NCBI GenBank assembly: GCA_037893245.1
Contig: JBAIAA010000507.1
Location: 806,001 to 870,000, forward strand
Direction of reading: 5' to 3'
DNA length: 64,000 nt
Origin: Crossaster papposus
Lineage: Eukaryota; Echinodermata; Asteroidea; Velatida; Solasteridae
The notes under the pieces are model-generated. The model was not told the DNA's origin and ran no database searches. It was given only the letters and a program-made list of their open reading frames with translations. The stretch's first letter is position 1; the number at the start of each line of letters is the position of its first letter. Made by a program: the position numbers and the translations under genes. Below, piece after piece: positions 11,871 to 26,400 of this stretch.

Positions 11871-12227
11871 GTAGCGGGGCCTGCTGGATCAGCTAGAGTT
11901 CATAAATTGTTAGCAGGTGGCATATTAAGAAAAACATTATGAACAATTTTCTTAAAAGATTGGCTAGATTTGGCGGCAACAACAGCAGAAGTCTAGCATA
12001 AGTTGCTGTAAAGGACCTCTTTGTTGTGAGGTTCGTAACGTTGAAATAAAAGACAACTGTAATTCTATGTATGTCTAGGTGTATTGTCTATTTTGTAGTT
12101 TAGCAAAGCTATGACATTGGGTGTAGATTTGGTGCAGTAAAGGAACACATGGTGCAGTGGCAAGTAGCATTCCTCGTGTTTTAAAGCCCGAAACAGCTGG
12201 ACTTTGACTGGGGCCGTACGTACACGA

Positions 12228-12374
12228 TTACATTCGGTCGTCCTTGTCGCCCTCGCTACCAATTACGGTCGCCATGGTCTTCTTCGAGCCAGACTGTGAC
12301 TGCGTGGGCTCAGATGACGATGCCCCTAGGCCCGAGACCTTGTTAGCTCGCCGCCGCTTCATTGCTTTCTGGAC
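12228..12374 (-). CDS. aGPCR exon 18: basic C-terminal tail
   Basis: The last exon begins at a TGTAG acceptor and codes VQKAMKRRRANK, then a Ser/Gln-rich tail ending DDRM and a TAA stop. The basic residues right after TM7 fit helix 8 and the cytoplasmic face. I did not find a convincing AATAAA signal close downstream on the minus strand. Confidence 0.88.
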   Translation of the reverse strand, partial: VQKAMKRRRANKVSGLGASSSEPTQSQSGSKKTMATVIGSEGDKDDRM

Positions 12375-15300
12375 CTACACGGGATCAAATGAAGCTGTTT
12401 AAAACAAAAATTGTCCCAGTATAATTTGCCAAGAAACGGTGTTACAATTAACAGAATGAGGCGGACTGTGAACAGTTCTAAGATGACTTATGCAATAGCA
12501 TTATTTGCTTCAGCTATTATATAATTAACAGGATGGCCCCCAAAAAAACGGACGTGTATATCTAAACGGACAAGCACACTTCTACTAGGTGGCACACTTC
12601 TACTATGGTGAGGCCAAAACTAAGTATACCAATGGATGGAGAATCGTTCAATTTCAAACTTATGTTAATAAATTAGTCTGATATGTGTGCTTGACTTAAA
12701 CACACAACAGACTAACTTATTTAACATAAGTTTGAAATTGATTGGCATAAAATTGCTCAGGCAAATTTGAACGGTAATGACAAATATTCTCAACCTGGTG
12801 CCTAAAAAAGTGTGACTTGAATGTAAGAGTTGAGGAATTAGAATAAAAAATGTTTTTCAACAGCCGGAAAAACTTACATTAAAAGGAAAATCTATACGTT
12901 TACTCAATCCAGTTCGTAAAGAAAATCATTCAAATTTGTGTTTGAATGTACAATTTTGGTCATGGTTCCAATTCGGTGGTTCTTGTTCACCTCCAGGGCG
13001 TTCAGTTTCATTTAGAGATATTCGAATTCGTTTCAAATTCAAATTTGTCATGGATTGTTAATTTGGAGGTTTGTTTTGTTGAAATCGCATGACGCACGTG
13101 TTTTTGCATACTCGGAAAACGAAGTTGAATGGTTTGGAGCATCCTTCAAAATCGAAATAACAAGCAATTTTTTTTTAAATTTTCCAAATGGTAGTCATAG
13201 CTTGTTATTCTACCTATATTTCTTCAAATGGCAAATCTGCGATGGCCCTCAGCCAAATATCTTGTTCATGTCATACTCCGACTGTGTGCAAAATTTAATG
13301 CTGCATGTTGTCATCCATTGAACATTAGGGACTTTTCGATTTGCACGTTTACTAGTAGACTGCGACGTATGCGGTCACAAGTAGACTGCGACGTATGCGG
13401 CACGCTAAATGTTGTACCTTACCTTTTCGATTTCTACGACTACGACTACGCTCACTCAGTGACGTCATGCCTTATGTTTGGCGCGCGCTATGTATACGTC
13501 GTCACAGTTTTCCAACGACGGCAAAACAAGGTTGAACGCGTTCGAGAATTCTGCTACGAACGACGAGTTCGTCGATGCGCATGCGCACTGCTTCACAAAT
13601 GACCGCATACGTCGCAGTCTACTAGTAAACGTGCAAATCGAAAAGTCCCTATTATTGATACACCAATCTGCCTGTCTAACCGGAATTCGACGAGTTTGAA
13701 TACGGTATAATTTGTTCTGTAGGAAGATTATTCATGTGACCTGCTCCCACGAAAACGGCGTCATGCTATATTAAGTTATGATTGAAAATAGCCGATTAGA
13801 CAGTGGGGAATCGTTTTGGGGGTTTTGGCATGATACAATTCCTACCAAGTATTTTTTGCAAAAGATTAGCAGAACAAATCTAAATTAAATTTTACTGAGC
13901 GTACCCAAGAAGTAAAATGTAGTGTGTTTTCTCAGTAACTATTCTTAATTTAATGTGTGTAATGACCGCTGGTTTTGCTCAATATTATTTATTTTTAAAT
14001 ACCCTTTTACCTAATAAATTATATGTCATTTTAAAGCTAAGAATTTAAGGAATCTGGAAATACCAATATCTCAAAATATCAAAACGTCAACTTTACTCTG
14101 ATTTCGTGGGAGCAGGTCACATACTCCGTAAGAAACGTAAGTATTGGAATCACCACTGTGTTTAATTATTATTATTATTATTATTTATTCGGCCAATAGC
14201 AACATACAAAAAACAATTCACAAAATAAACAGATTTAACTAAACAAAAACAATCCAATTCCAGCTGGCCAGGATTGACAAAAGTATAATTAAACACTGTG
14301 ACTCGAAAGCCTGTCAATCCTTAATAGCTACTTACCTCGATATTCATCAGTCCGTGGCAAATGAATACGAATATACCCTGTGATAAAAGAAGGACAAAAA
14401 CAAGTTGGCACAACAGCAGAAGACGAAGCAACGGTAAATTATTTCAGGCATTTCGGGTGATAAACTTTCCATTGTGATTTATCATAATGTTCACGCGTCA
14501 CTTGAAAAGAACTGGTTCTTATGCGACGATCAACTTCCAGATATACGAATCAGCTAGAAAGATATACATAATCAAAACTTGAAAACATGTAATCTAGAGA
14601 CGGCATTGTTTTCTCCTACTTGAACCGAAATTACTTTGCTGTGTTGAAATGTTGACAAAATAGAATTATACCCTATATTATACCCTAACCCTAACTCTAA
14701 CCCAAACACTAACTCTAACCCAAATACTCACCATAACATAAACCCCAACCCAAACACAGACACTCACTTGGCACGCCACACTAAACACTAACCTCTATTA
14801 AACACGAACAGGCACCCACATAACCCTAACACAATCACTAACCCTACTTTTCAACGCATGTGTATTTAGGCTAATAATTTTACTAGCCTGCAACAAACAC
14901 ATGACCAACCCTTACCTGTGAAGAGTTCAAGATGACGAAGAGGTACTCAAACACCGGCGATGTTTCCGCGAGAAGACCGAAGATCCACGACAGTCCCAAG
15001 GTTGGCACCAGGACGATTACCGCACGGAAACTGGCCCTGAGACAGGGAATATACATGTATAAGTTTATATACAGTCTATGGCGTGTTCAGGGGGGGGGGG
15101 GGGGGCTTTGGGGGCTGAAGCCCCCCGCACGCGCGGATCCCCCCCAAAAAAATGAAAGAGAAAAAAGAAGGAAAGGAGGGGGAAAAAAAAGGAAAGAAAA
15201 AACGAAAAAAAAATTAAAAAATATATATAAACGAAAAAGGAAAGAAAGAAAGAGAGAAAGAAAGAAAAATTATTAAATCGGCAGAAACTGGTGATCAAAC

Positions 15301-17413
15301 CAATCGGCTTTGACTGAACATGATGATCCAATTGGTTGATAGTTTTAATTGGCGACGTGCTGGCTATAATGACGTTAATACGAGCTGAATGATTTTCATT
15401 GTTCAACGTGTTTTCATCGTTGTCCACATGGTTGTAAGGTGTCAAGGAGATTTGGAACTTAACTTGATCATAGCTACAAAAGATTCTTCGAAATATAGCC
15501 ACTTGCTTCGAAACATTATATTCAAGCAAGCGTTAAACGGTAAGTAAAACAATTATTTTAATCATTATAGGGGGGCCTACCTCTTTCCATATAACAAATT
15601 AGTGAGTATGTGTATGCCTTGACATAAATGATGTTAGACCTAGATCCCACCGAGCAGAAGACCTTCACTCATTCGGATTGCATCCGATGAAATTGTTTAA
15701 ACTTGTAGGCCTAGAGTATACATAAAACGTTGCCGTATAATATTGTGTGGAAATGGGTTATATGACATGTGGGCCTACATGTAGTTCCTTAAGCGCAACG
15801 AGCACAAACTACCCATGTAAGCTGTTTACAACGTACGGATCACAACGGGTGCGGTGGTGGCCCTCCGCTAAAAATAACCTAGGTACAGGGTCTTATTGTA
15901 TGTTGTAACTCATTCTGTTGAATAGTTTATTCCTCGGTTAGATCTGAAGGGGGTTGAAACGATTATCTGTAATTTAGCTTTGTCTGAATGTATATTTGGC
16001 CACTCGGAAAACGGCCCATAGATATAGAAGTCGATTGAGTAATCCGGCCTCAGCCGTAATTTTACTCAATTACCTGTAATTATTGGATTCCCCACTCCTC
16101 AAGTGTTTGAGAGTATCATATAACACTGATCTCTAGAACTTAGTGCAGTTTCGTTGGGGTTCTGAACTTAGCCCCGAGTTTAGTTCAGAAAATAATTGTA
16201 ATTGTGCGGGAGTGCGCTGGCCATGTGAACTATTTTAGCTGCCACCATGAGCGAGAGCCAAACTCTCACTGGTCCATTCACCACCACGTGCCATCTGCGG
16301 GGGGGGGGGGGGGGGGGGGTGGGGCTCGGGGGCTTGGACACATGCCCCCCCCCCCCCCCCACTCTCCTCCCAATATTTCTTGCTCGTTTACCACCAGCAC
16401 CAGGGGGGGGGGGGGGGAAACTACAACAACATTCCTTCAGTTTGACTTTAACATTATCGCTGCTAGCGAGCCGCGACCGGAAACCACAATACAGACACAA
16501 CAGAGGTTCATCAACCGGTACGTAGTACGGTGCGCTTTTTTCTATGTTAATGGTGTAGGCACGTTGATGACGTTCGCAATGTCAACGAATTAGACCCCTG
16601 CCGTACTACTGAAATCCAGATTCCTGAACTAGAAAACATTCAAGGATACTGCGATGTTTTGTGCACTTTCATTCGGACCCGAGTACAAACGTAACAGCTC
16701 GGCTGACTATGCAGTGACTTGGCGACAATGGGACAGGTATTTATTTTTCTTAATTGTCATGTTACTCTGTGCAATTTGCTTGTGATGTCTTGTCTATTCT
16801 CCAGCACAGTCCATCACGCATAGCTTATGACATAGAAGTGATGACCTAACGGCCTCAATATAAACCCACTGAGCTCACTTGCAAGTAAGGGTGTGCGTTT
16901 ACGGGTAGTACGGGACCCGGGTGCGAATTTTTTTTTCCCAAACAGGTTTGCAAAATTTCATGAATTATTCAGTAGTTTGGATGAGAAGTTATGTTTATTC
17001 ATCGGAATAAAACATGACGTCACAGCATTGTTGTTATTAGTTAACTAGTTACAATAAATCACTTTAAAGAACAGCTGTTGTCGAGCTGCTATACGTAGTG
17101 TAGTGGATAGTGGGATTGGCTATGGATCAAAGATCCCGGGTTCGAATCCTGGTGTAGTAGGTCACTTCGTTTTTCCTAGTCATATTGATATCTTTAGAGT
17201 ATTTTTAATTTAAGGGGAAAAGGAGACCTAGAACCTAAGTGTTGTACAGCGATCAAGGCAACTACTGAATAATTCATGAAATTGTGCAAACCTGTTTGGG
17301 AAAAAAAAATTCGCGACCCGGGTACCCTATTCCCGTCACGGTCGGGTACCCAGGTACCCGCGACTATTATTAGGATCATAAAAAAAAACCAGGGGGGGAG
17401 GGCGGAGGGGGGG

Positions 17414-17448
<35 letters not shown>

Positions 17449-20400
17449 CTTCGAGGCTGTGATTGCGAAACGCTGTGGTACCATCCATTCTCAAAATAAG
17501 AGGGAACAATTTTCTCACTCGAAAAAGAAAGAGTTTTTGGCATCCAATCTTAACATCTTGTCTGTTGTAGTTGTACAAGGTTGTTATTTACCTTAATATT
17601 TATCATCCAATGACAACAATTGTATTGGAAATGAAAAAAGCAGTCGAACAAATTAAGCGTTGACGTACCGTTTATGTGCGTGGAGATTGTGCACAAATAC
17701 TCAAACGACGTTAACAAATACCTCCCCTAAAAAGGGCAATAATAATCGATAAATTGTGAAAAATCGTGCTTTGACCCCACTCATTTTTTTCTACGGATAC
17801 GTTAAAAAAAGGATGTAGCAGTGATATACTGAATTTAAAAAAAATCTGCCTGTGACCACCTTGCGTTTTATTGTGTTGTTTTCGAACAAAACTGGCAGAA
17901 AATGAATTCATGTAGATCGTGCCTGTGTACCTGGCTTTGCGGACGTTATATGAATCACTGAATTCGGGGAGCGAGCACGGAGCAAATTTGTACGTGTTTC
18001 AATGGTGCGCTTCGAGGTAGCGATCTATACGTATTTACTGTGTGAGATGTGTGGCTCATGAGCGTGGAAAAATGAATGAGATACATTTCAACGTTGGTGG
18101 CGCACTTTAACCCCTCCGCCCCCCCCCCCCCCCCCCTGAAAAACCCGAAAGTATACACCGCGTCGGCACGTGCAAGTATACATCCCCTTGCTTACTCCAC
18201 TAGCAAGCTGCAGCGCGACTGCCGCGCTGGCATTGCATGCTTACTTCAGCGGCGGTCTAGTAAAAACCCTTTTCTAAGAAGTCCGGCGGTCTAATGAAAA
18301 AAATGACAAGATAAGTTAAGAGCGCCGTTTTCAGAGCCAGATTGTCAACAGCGATCCCGGATTGCGTGGAGTTTACTTTCAGCTTGTAATAAATGTTTGT
18401 AAATGAATTGACAGGAAATGAATTGACTTGCTGCTCCCCATAATTGCACGCCTACAATGATGCACGCCTTTTTCCAAAATAAATAAGGTTCAATAAACTA
18501 AATCCTTTGAGTGAGCCGACACTAAATCCTTTGAGTGAGCCGACACGAAATGTAGCAAAAAAAGCCGACCGCAAATGCGCTCGGCTGGTCGCAGAGTGAC
18601 TTTGATACAATAGAGGCAAATATCTCTTTGGCAGTATCAGGTTTCAAAACCACATTGCAGGTTCGGGTCCGTGGGACCGTGAATTAATTCAGCACATTTT
18701 CCAATGATACACTCAGAAGATTATTATACAATCATAAACAAATGGCAAACAGTTTTGTGTCCCATCAAACATTATCTTAAAAATTAGCGAATTAAAGCTT
18801 GAACGAATAAGTACAGGGGGAAAAAATACAAACTTAATCTTAAACCTCGGAACAACTTACTCAAAGGACAACTGTAACAAAACGATCGCTATTCTTGACA
18901 GTAATGGTACCCAACAAACCTGAAAAGGCGATTTCAGGTCTTAAAATCCTGGACCCCCACCGAGGCCCAGACCTCCTGGACCAAACGCTGTTAGACTCTC
19001 CGCTCGCTTCGCTCTACCGAAACGATTTTGATTCAGCCCCCCGCAGGAAAAATCCTGCACACGCCTCTGATACATGTATACATTGATGTATAAACGGTTT
19101 ATGTTTATCATTGTTCAATATGGGAACAGGGAGGAGGTAAAGGGTACATGTGTGACCCAGCACATCAAAATCAGGAATACGTTAGAAAGTGACATTTGGA
19201 GATAATTATGTAAATGGTAAGATTGGACATTTCATATAATGATTCCCACCAAAATGCATGTAGCTCATAGCCAATGATGAGTATCGATTAAAAGCTTATG
19301 GAATTTACCTTCTTACCGTGTATCATATCTCAAAAAGTCATTTTCCGAATTATTCCTGATTTTGATGTGTTTGGGTGTCACATATTTTATGGCTTGATTT
19401 ACATCCATTTTAAGAAACAAATCAAGGAAATGAAAGTCAATACATTCGTTGGAAAGTATATTCACATAAAACTAATAACGTAAATCAATCATTTGTTATA
19501 AATTGTAACCATAAATCAACTAATATAACTTTCTCTCTCAAAAAAAGCAAAACAAACAAAACCCAAACAGAACAAAACAAAACAAAAACTAAATAAAATG
19601 TCTTCGCACTTTGATTTTCACGAGGATTAAAAAGAAAGACAGTAATTATGTTTGTTCACGCCGACTGAAGGTTGCACTGCAGTAATTAAAGCCCCATTGA
19701 AAACAGTGTAAAATCCATAAAGTTCTGAGCTAAATAACATGCAAGCCGACATCACTGAGGTTTCACTGGTGTTTTTTCATCTTTCAATTTCTTATAAATT
19801 TTAGGTTGGGTAGCCATTTTACATTTGTTTAATATTCACACCAAAACAAACTTACCTCCGGAATAGTGATACTTCCCAAACCTGCTTGCAGCCATTTTAC
19901 AAATGGTGTTCCTCTACATTCTCTGGCAATATGGGACCCATTTTCAAGCGTAATTTTGTATTAAGTCTGTGCTTAGATGGAAGCCCCAAGACCAAGAAGT
20001 TGATCCTCGGCTAGGGGACCTATGTTTACACAATCCCACTTTGTTTTAAGCCAAACGGTCTCCTTAAAAAAATAAAAGTTGTGGGTGCACTTTTTATTCT
20101 AAGGAGATCGCGCAGAAATTGTCAATGCAATTAGTGCAGTGCACCCTGAAGAAGACACAGAGGGCAGGAGACACGGAATAAACGGAGCGCCACCAAGAGT
20201 TTATTAAGCCCTCGCACAATACAAACGTTGATAATGTACTTATTAATATGACGTTTTACTAACTAATCGACAGGAAAACTACCTGATTCTTTCGGCGTTG
20301 TCTTTGTCCTTGTTCATCTTCAATGACAGGAATGTCCTTAACACCACTCCCACCACGACAGCGTTCACCTGTGATGTCCAAGCCATACAGTAATTTTGTG

Positions 20401-23400
20401 TTATGTTGTGAAAACATTCAAGTTGGATTATTGTCTGAATTGACAAGTGAGTTCATTTATATATTTGTATTTATTTTATTCAACACCCAATATTGAGTGG
20501 CCGGTCACTCTCCTAATCACTTAGGCACGCGCAATATCACCAATAAGTCCGTATTTCATGAATTCTGAAATTCGCGCTACAACTGAATTGAAATTATTAG
20601 TTGTTATTATTAATTACTAATTCTTTCTGCTAATGAAACCAACGATCCCTCAAAAGCGCCCTAGGTCCTGTGGCTCGTAAGCCTGAAGAAACATACAGAG
20701 ATAAGACAATACAGTTTTCAGAGGTTGGAGAAAAACCCCAGAAGAATATTCTGGAGAAAACCTACGGAATCAAGCAGGGACTGAAAACTCAATCCACATA
20801 TTGGCCCAGGCGGGATTCGAACCTGGGTCACAGCGGTGGGAGGCGAGGAAAGAACCGCTACGCCAACTTGACTTCCCAATGTGTTGGCGCCGAGTATAAA
20901 CCAGTCTTCGCAGATAAAGTTTACTTTAATTGTAAGTTAAAATTGCTTCGCATTGGCGTGAAGTAGTATGAACGATACGAAACCTATATTTAATCGATAT
21001 CAGTATGGGCTCTATAGAGGGGATGGGGTTACACCGTTTATCCATGGAATAATGTTGTGATACTGTACGTTTTCTCGGTCAATTATGGCAAATACACGTT
21101 CAATTTAGTCACCGAGTCATTCGGTTTCGCGCGAATATGAATACTGCTTCAAAACCATCACTATATGTTGTTTTCCCGAGTACGCAAAGATACTCTTGCG
21201 TCCTTACTCAAAGTTCCATTTGGATCACTTACCAAAATAACAACAATGACCAGCGTGAAGAATGCCCAGATCTGACCGTGGCGTGCAGACAGCCAGCAAA
21301 GTCTGCAATTTATATATCAAAATAAAGTGCACTTAAAGGGCTAGACCCTTCGCAATTGACGTCAACTTATAACTTTTGCAGATCCAGTATATGTATTTTC
21401 CAGAATGTACTTTTTAACCGCGCCTGGTCCCATATCTAAATGCTTCCTATCAGTCTTTACTATCAATTAGTATCATGCCCAGTCTCTTTGTTAGTCTAGA
21501 GTTGGTGAATTTGTCATGTGTATGTTTAATTGTAAACTTGTACTTTTTGTCTAAGTGAATTCTAGTCAAATTATCTCCTTCTTGTTCGCCTATATATTAA
21601 AAACAATGTTATGCTGATGTGTGTTTGTTAATGGTATAGGCCTAATAGTGTTTGTTTGTAAAGAAAATGTAATCTTTGTGAAATAGAACGAAAAGAAGCC
21701 GTATAGCTCAAATTTCAGAGCAGAAAATAAAAGAGGAAAAAGTACATACCCATAAATTCCGTATTGATGATAGCCAACCGCGAATGATAGTATAGTTAGA
21801 AGTAACGGAACACCTAAAGGACAGTGACAACCAAAGGGAATAGTGCAATAAATATGAAGAAAAATGGCGATTGGGTTCGAATTCTGCCAGGAACATGGTG
21901 TTTGTGCCCTTGGGCGAGACACTTAATTACAGATGCCTCTCTCCACCCAGGTCCAGAAGTATAAGGGGTACCTTCGAGGTCGAATTGAGGGGGGTCAGAC
22001 AAGTCGACCGTTGAGACAACTCGACTCGGGACAAGTCGACCGTTGAGACAACTCGCCCGTTGTGACAACTCGACCGTATGTACGATAAATGGAAAGATAA
22101 ATGGAAAGAGTCGAGTTGTCTCAACGGTCGACTTGTCTGACATCCGAATTGAGCGCTGACATCAGCTGCTATGTGACCCAGGGCCTGATGAACAGGGTAA
22201 TAAGTGTATTGCGTCGCGAGCGTCGTTATCGGCGGATAGGTGCGCTATATAAATGCACATTACTATATTATCATTATTACTACTGCCCGGGACCTACTTA
22301 CCCCAGCCAATCAGCATCAAGATGAGCATCTTAGGTGGTTGCCTGGAGACCATCGTAGCCCTCTGAAGCAGAAGCCCGCCCTCAATCAGCATCCAGCTGA
22401 AAGCCGCGCTAAAGAACAGCTGCATCAGGACGGTGATTATTCGGCAGACAGCCTAAAACAAAAGACAAATGGATTCACAAAATAGACAAAAAGAGCCTGG
22501 GACTTGTTGGGACTCCCACGTAGACGTTATATATACTTGTTTAATATCGGCCAACCAAATTGTTCCCATTCATAAATACCTTTCGGTCAAAAAGTAAAAA
22601 CAAGTCGAGAATGTACAATTTTCCAAGGATTTTGTTCATAAATTCTACCTCGTGTTTTGAGGAACACCCCTTCAGCTATTTTAATGGTATGTGCCTCATG
22701 GACGTGCCCTTATGGAGATTGGCGCAGGCGTTCCACCTGTTCCTCGATATATAGTGAAATGTGTTACATGCAGCTCGCATTGCGACTGCATGTATTAATA
22801 TGGGTTTTCCCGGCCATTATTTTTCAAAAATAGAGTTTCAATTCATCTTGATACTGGCCAATTTGAAGCGAATTAGCTCTCTGCTGTCGTTTCCGTGGTT
22901 CGTATTACTATATTTTCGACGTTAAAATGCGCTTACACACCTGACATATTTATGATTTACTCGTTCAGTTGGCATTAAGTTTAAATGGTCATTCAAATTA
23001 GCAGTCGGTTTGGTAATAAAAGCTTATTTGCATAAGATTTGTATTTTCGTTTTCATTTTCGCTCATTCTATTTAAGCCCGTTTCTGCATCCAAAATAAAG
23101 GGAAACGACTTGGGCAAGATGCGAAGTTTAGAACTTTTTTTAACATTTCACAAGTTTAATTTTAGTATAGTTTGTTTAGTTTTGAAGTATCTGTCTTTAA
23201 CTCAAAAAGTAAAATACGGTTAAAAAAGTTAGCAATACGGGACTTATACATGTTGTGTGAAAGTCGACATACATACAAAAAACTTTGGCAACATTATTAA
23301 CTCAGGTAATCATTTCCCCGCTTGTTATCGCTTATACACATATTTTCTGTTTGTTTTTACTTGTTACCTTTTGCTCTCTTATCTTCTGTATTAAATTGAT

Positions 23401-26400
23401 ATCTGGGTTTATGTTATGTCTCTATTTTCCATGCTTCTTGTATCTAACTGATTTTTCTTTTTTGATGTGTAAAAAAAGCGGGGAAAGTGATCAATTTGAC
23501 AGAATTTTGTGAGAAAGGTTCTCAATAATTTACTTAATCAATTTGGAATAAGGCATTATAATTATAGAAAACTTAACCGTTTTTGAATTCCTCTGCCTAA
23601 TTTTACTCCATACATGCTACTGTAAACTCGAGCAAAACAACAAATTATCTGAATGCCTCATTTTTTTAAAAATTCAATCGTTTCAAAATGTGGTTGTATG
23701 TATTTAGATTGAAAATTGAACAATCTATTTAGTTAATCGAATGTTGATCTAAAAGGTGCATCCAAATTCCGTTGCGAAAATGGGTGATTCGTCATCATCG
23801 ATTTGGCTGCCAAATCTATTACATTGACTGAAATTACCCATATAATGGACTCGTTGCTAGTTTTACGTGAAACTTTTGCAAAAACAACCCCTTTGTTGTC
23901 GCTAAACCGTATACACACTACAAACGACTGCTACACATAACGACCCCCCCCCCCCTATAATTATAACTATATACAAGAATTCCCGGAATTCCTGGAATAT
24001 AAGGACCAACACAAAATAAGGGGGGGGGGGGGGGTACCTTTGTTTTATATCTTGCTTCATATGTAAAAATAAAAGGGTCAGGCACCAGATTAAACCAAAT
24101 TTAACTGGAAATGCCTTTAAAACTGACTGGTCCATGTTCAATGGGCCGTTTAAACATATATAATATTATGATTAACCAATCAGAAAGAAGAAAAAAACGA
24201 TGAAAGTTAAACTGACCAGGTTCTCGGTGGCATTGATCCCGGTTAGAAACAGGAGCTGCGCCATCAGCAGAGATGCGACTAGATTAGCGTGGACCTTGAT
24301 CTGAAGAAACTTGAACAGCCTGTCCGAGTATAAAACAAACCCAAACAGTTTATAGGAGTTAATAGGTAAATTGCTCATTCTAAACCTACAGATGGTGGTA
24401 TGTGTACTTTAAAGGGATAGTATATGTACTTTAAAGGGATAGTATACCTTTTGCATCTACCCAAAAAGTGCCCAACCAAATTATTGTTAAAACTGACTTG
24501 ATGGAAATATATTGAAAACTCCCTGTGAAATTATTTCTTGTGGCTTGCTTTCATTTTGAAGAAAATAATCAAAGAAGTCCAAAAATGCGTCTCAGAGACG
24601 CGTTTTTGTGATAGTAGTTGGTTCAAAATCGAAATCTTATAATGTTATTATTTGTCTCGGAATATACTGCATTCACAAGCTAAGACTTCAACAGAATAGT
24701 TGTCAAGCACCATTCTTTAGAGTTTGAGAATGTTTGCTGCTTCAAACGATACAAATGCACAACTGACAAATGGTATATCTTTAGCAACCTTTATTGTACA
24801 ATTATCAACGCCTTTCGCAGTGATACCCACCGCGGGCACGATTCAATATCGGGTTAGCAGAACTCCAGCGTTGGTGAGATTCTGTGCTGCGATTTCAAAT
24901 GTCAAACTATTAAGTTCACTCGGGTCTGTTAAGTAGTGTGTACCGCGAATTATAGAGTCTAAACAATCTATATCAGAAAAATATGTGCTAATGGTAACCA
25001 CATTTCACGCAAGAACAAGGAATTGTATCATGTATGTGATGCGGATGCGCACGCATGTATAACGTCGCTATCGAAGAATGTATCCGTAGCTCACCCGGAT
25101 CGACTCGTGTAAAGACAGTTAGGTTAGCCACAAACGCTCATACACACAGGCCATCGCCGGCCTCGCGTGACAACTTGGACCTAGAATGGTTTTACCAGGA
25201 GCAGGAAAAGGAAAGTTAAGATAAGAAATCATTACAATCTGACCTTAGGTAAGCGTAGAGTATCAACGTCAACGCGAGGCAGATAATCGAGACAATTCCT
25301 AAGACGAGGCTCAGCACATTCAAGGCGTGATCGTTGCCCTGAAAAAGGATGTACAGAATTCATTTTAAATGTAATAAGAGTATTACATAATGTTTTGTTT
25401 ATTAAAACAATTTTTTTTTTTTTTTTTGGGGGGGGGGGGGGAGGGTGTCCTTTTTTAAAAGTTAAAGGTTTCTTCTAGAAATATCGCCTAATGCGCCCTT
25501 GAAAGTAGACTACGAAGAGCTCTAGAAAACAACAACAAAATAACAATCCACAAGAACCTACTTTTCTAAGTCCAAATTATATGGGACAATTGTAATTAAA
25601 GGGAAAGGACACCGAGAACATTAAGCACTGTATAATCAGTACTTTGGTCTCCTTTCAAGAAACCCTTCGCTGTGGTGTGTAAACAAAACACGCTGTCCGG
25701 CTACGTCATTGTTTTGTTTAATATGCGAGACTTTTGAGACGCTTGGTGGCAGCAAACTCACTAGTCCTATTCTCACCTTTAGAGTGTTCGATGTAAGAGT
25801 AATAGTAAACGAACGATCTTAAATCGAACGTTGTCGCGCTTAAGGAAGTAAGCGCAGGGGAATCGACCACGGTATTTCTCTTTTTTTTTTTTTTTCTTTT
25901 TGGTTGAGTCGATACAAAACTGCCGGTAGGCATATCACACCAACTTTGAGCACTTGCGTATAAGCTTTACAAAAAGGACTGGTCTCTACCAATCTACCAA
26001 TCGTCTCTATAGTATTCCATTGCGATGGTAAAAAGTACGCATTTTTTTTGTTTAATAGTTAAATGGTTCGTGCATGCGCAAACCCCCGTTTATGCATGAG
26101 CAAAATGATTATCTCACGGGCTATTTTGCGCGCTACAATCGTTTGCGCATGCGTTTTCTTAAAGATGGACTACAACGAAAACTCACACATAAAATTTATT
26201 ATCGGACCTTGTTTATGTTGTGTTCAGGTAACACTTTATTGTTACGGTCATGTTTTTCTCTAAATAATTTTGTTGCAATTTGACCGACAAAATTAGACCT
26301 CGATTCTTCGATTTTGAAATTTCCCGCCCTGTACTGGTTGCCGGCAAAGATCCACTGAAAACCACAATGAAATCCACGATATAGTACCAGCGGACTTGTA

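Noticed and set aside
14670..14850. True internal telomere or chromosome-fusion scar
   Set aside because: The repeats are too degenerate, and the lead phrase also occurs at 34.6 kb, pointing to a dispersed repeat.
15065..15529. 154-residue Phe/Ser-rich frame on the minus strand
   Set aside because: It is the translation of a purine/pyrimidine-biased tract next to poly-G. No domain is visible, and the frame on the other strand is equally low in complexity.
16180..16593. Overlapping Gly- and Pro-rich frames on both strands
   Set aside because: They are created by poly-G and poly-C tracts.
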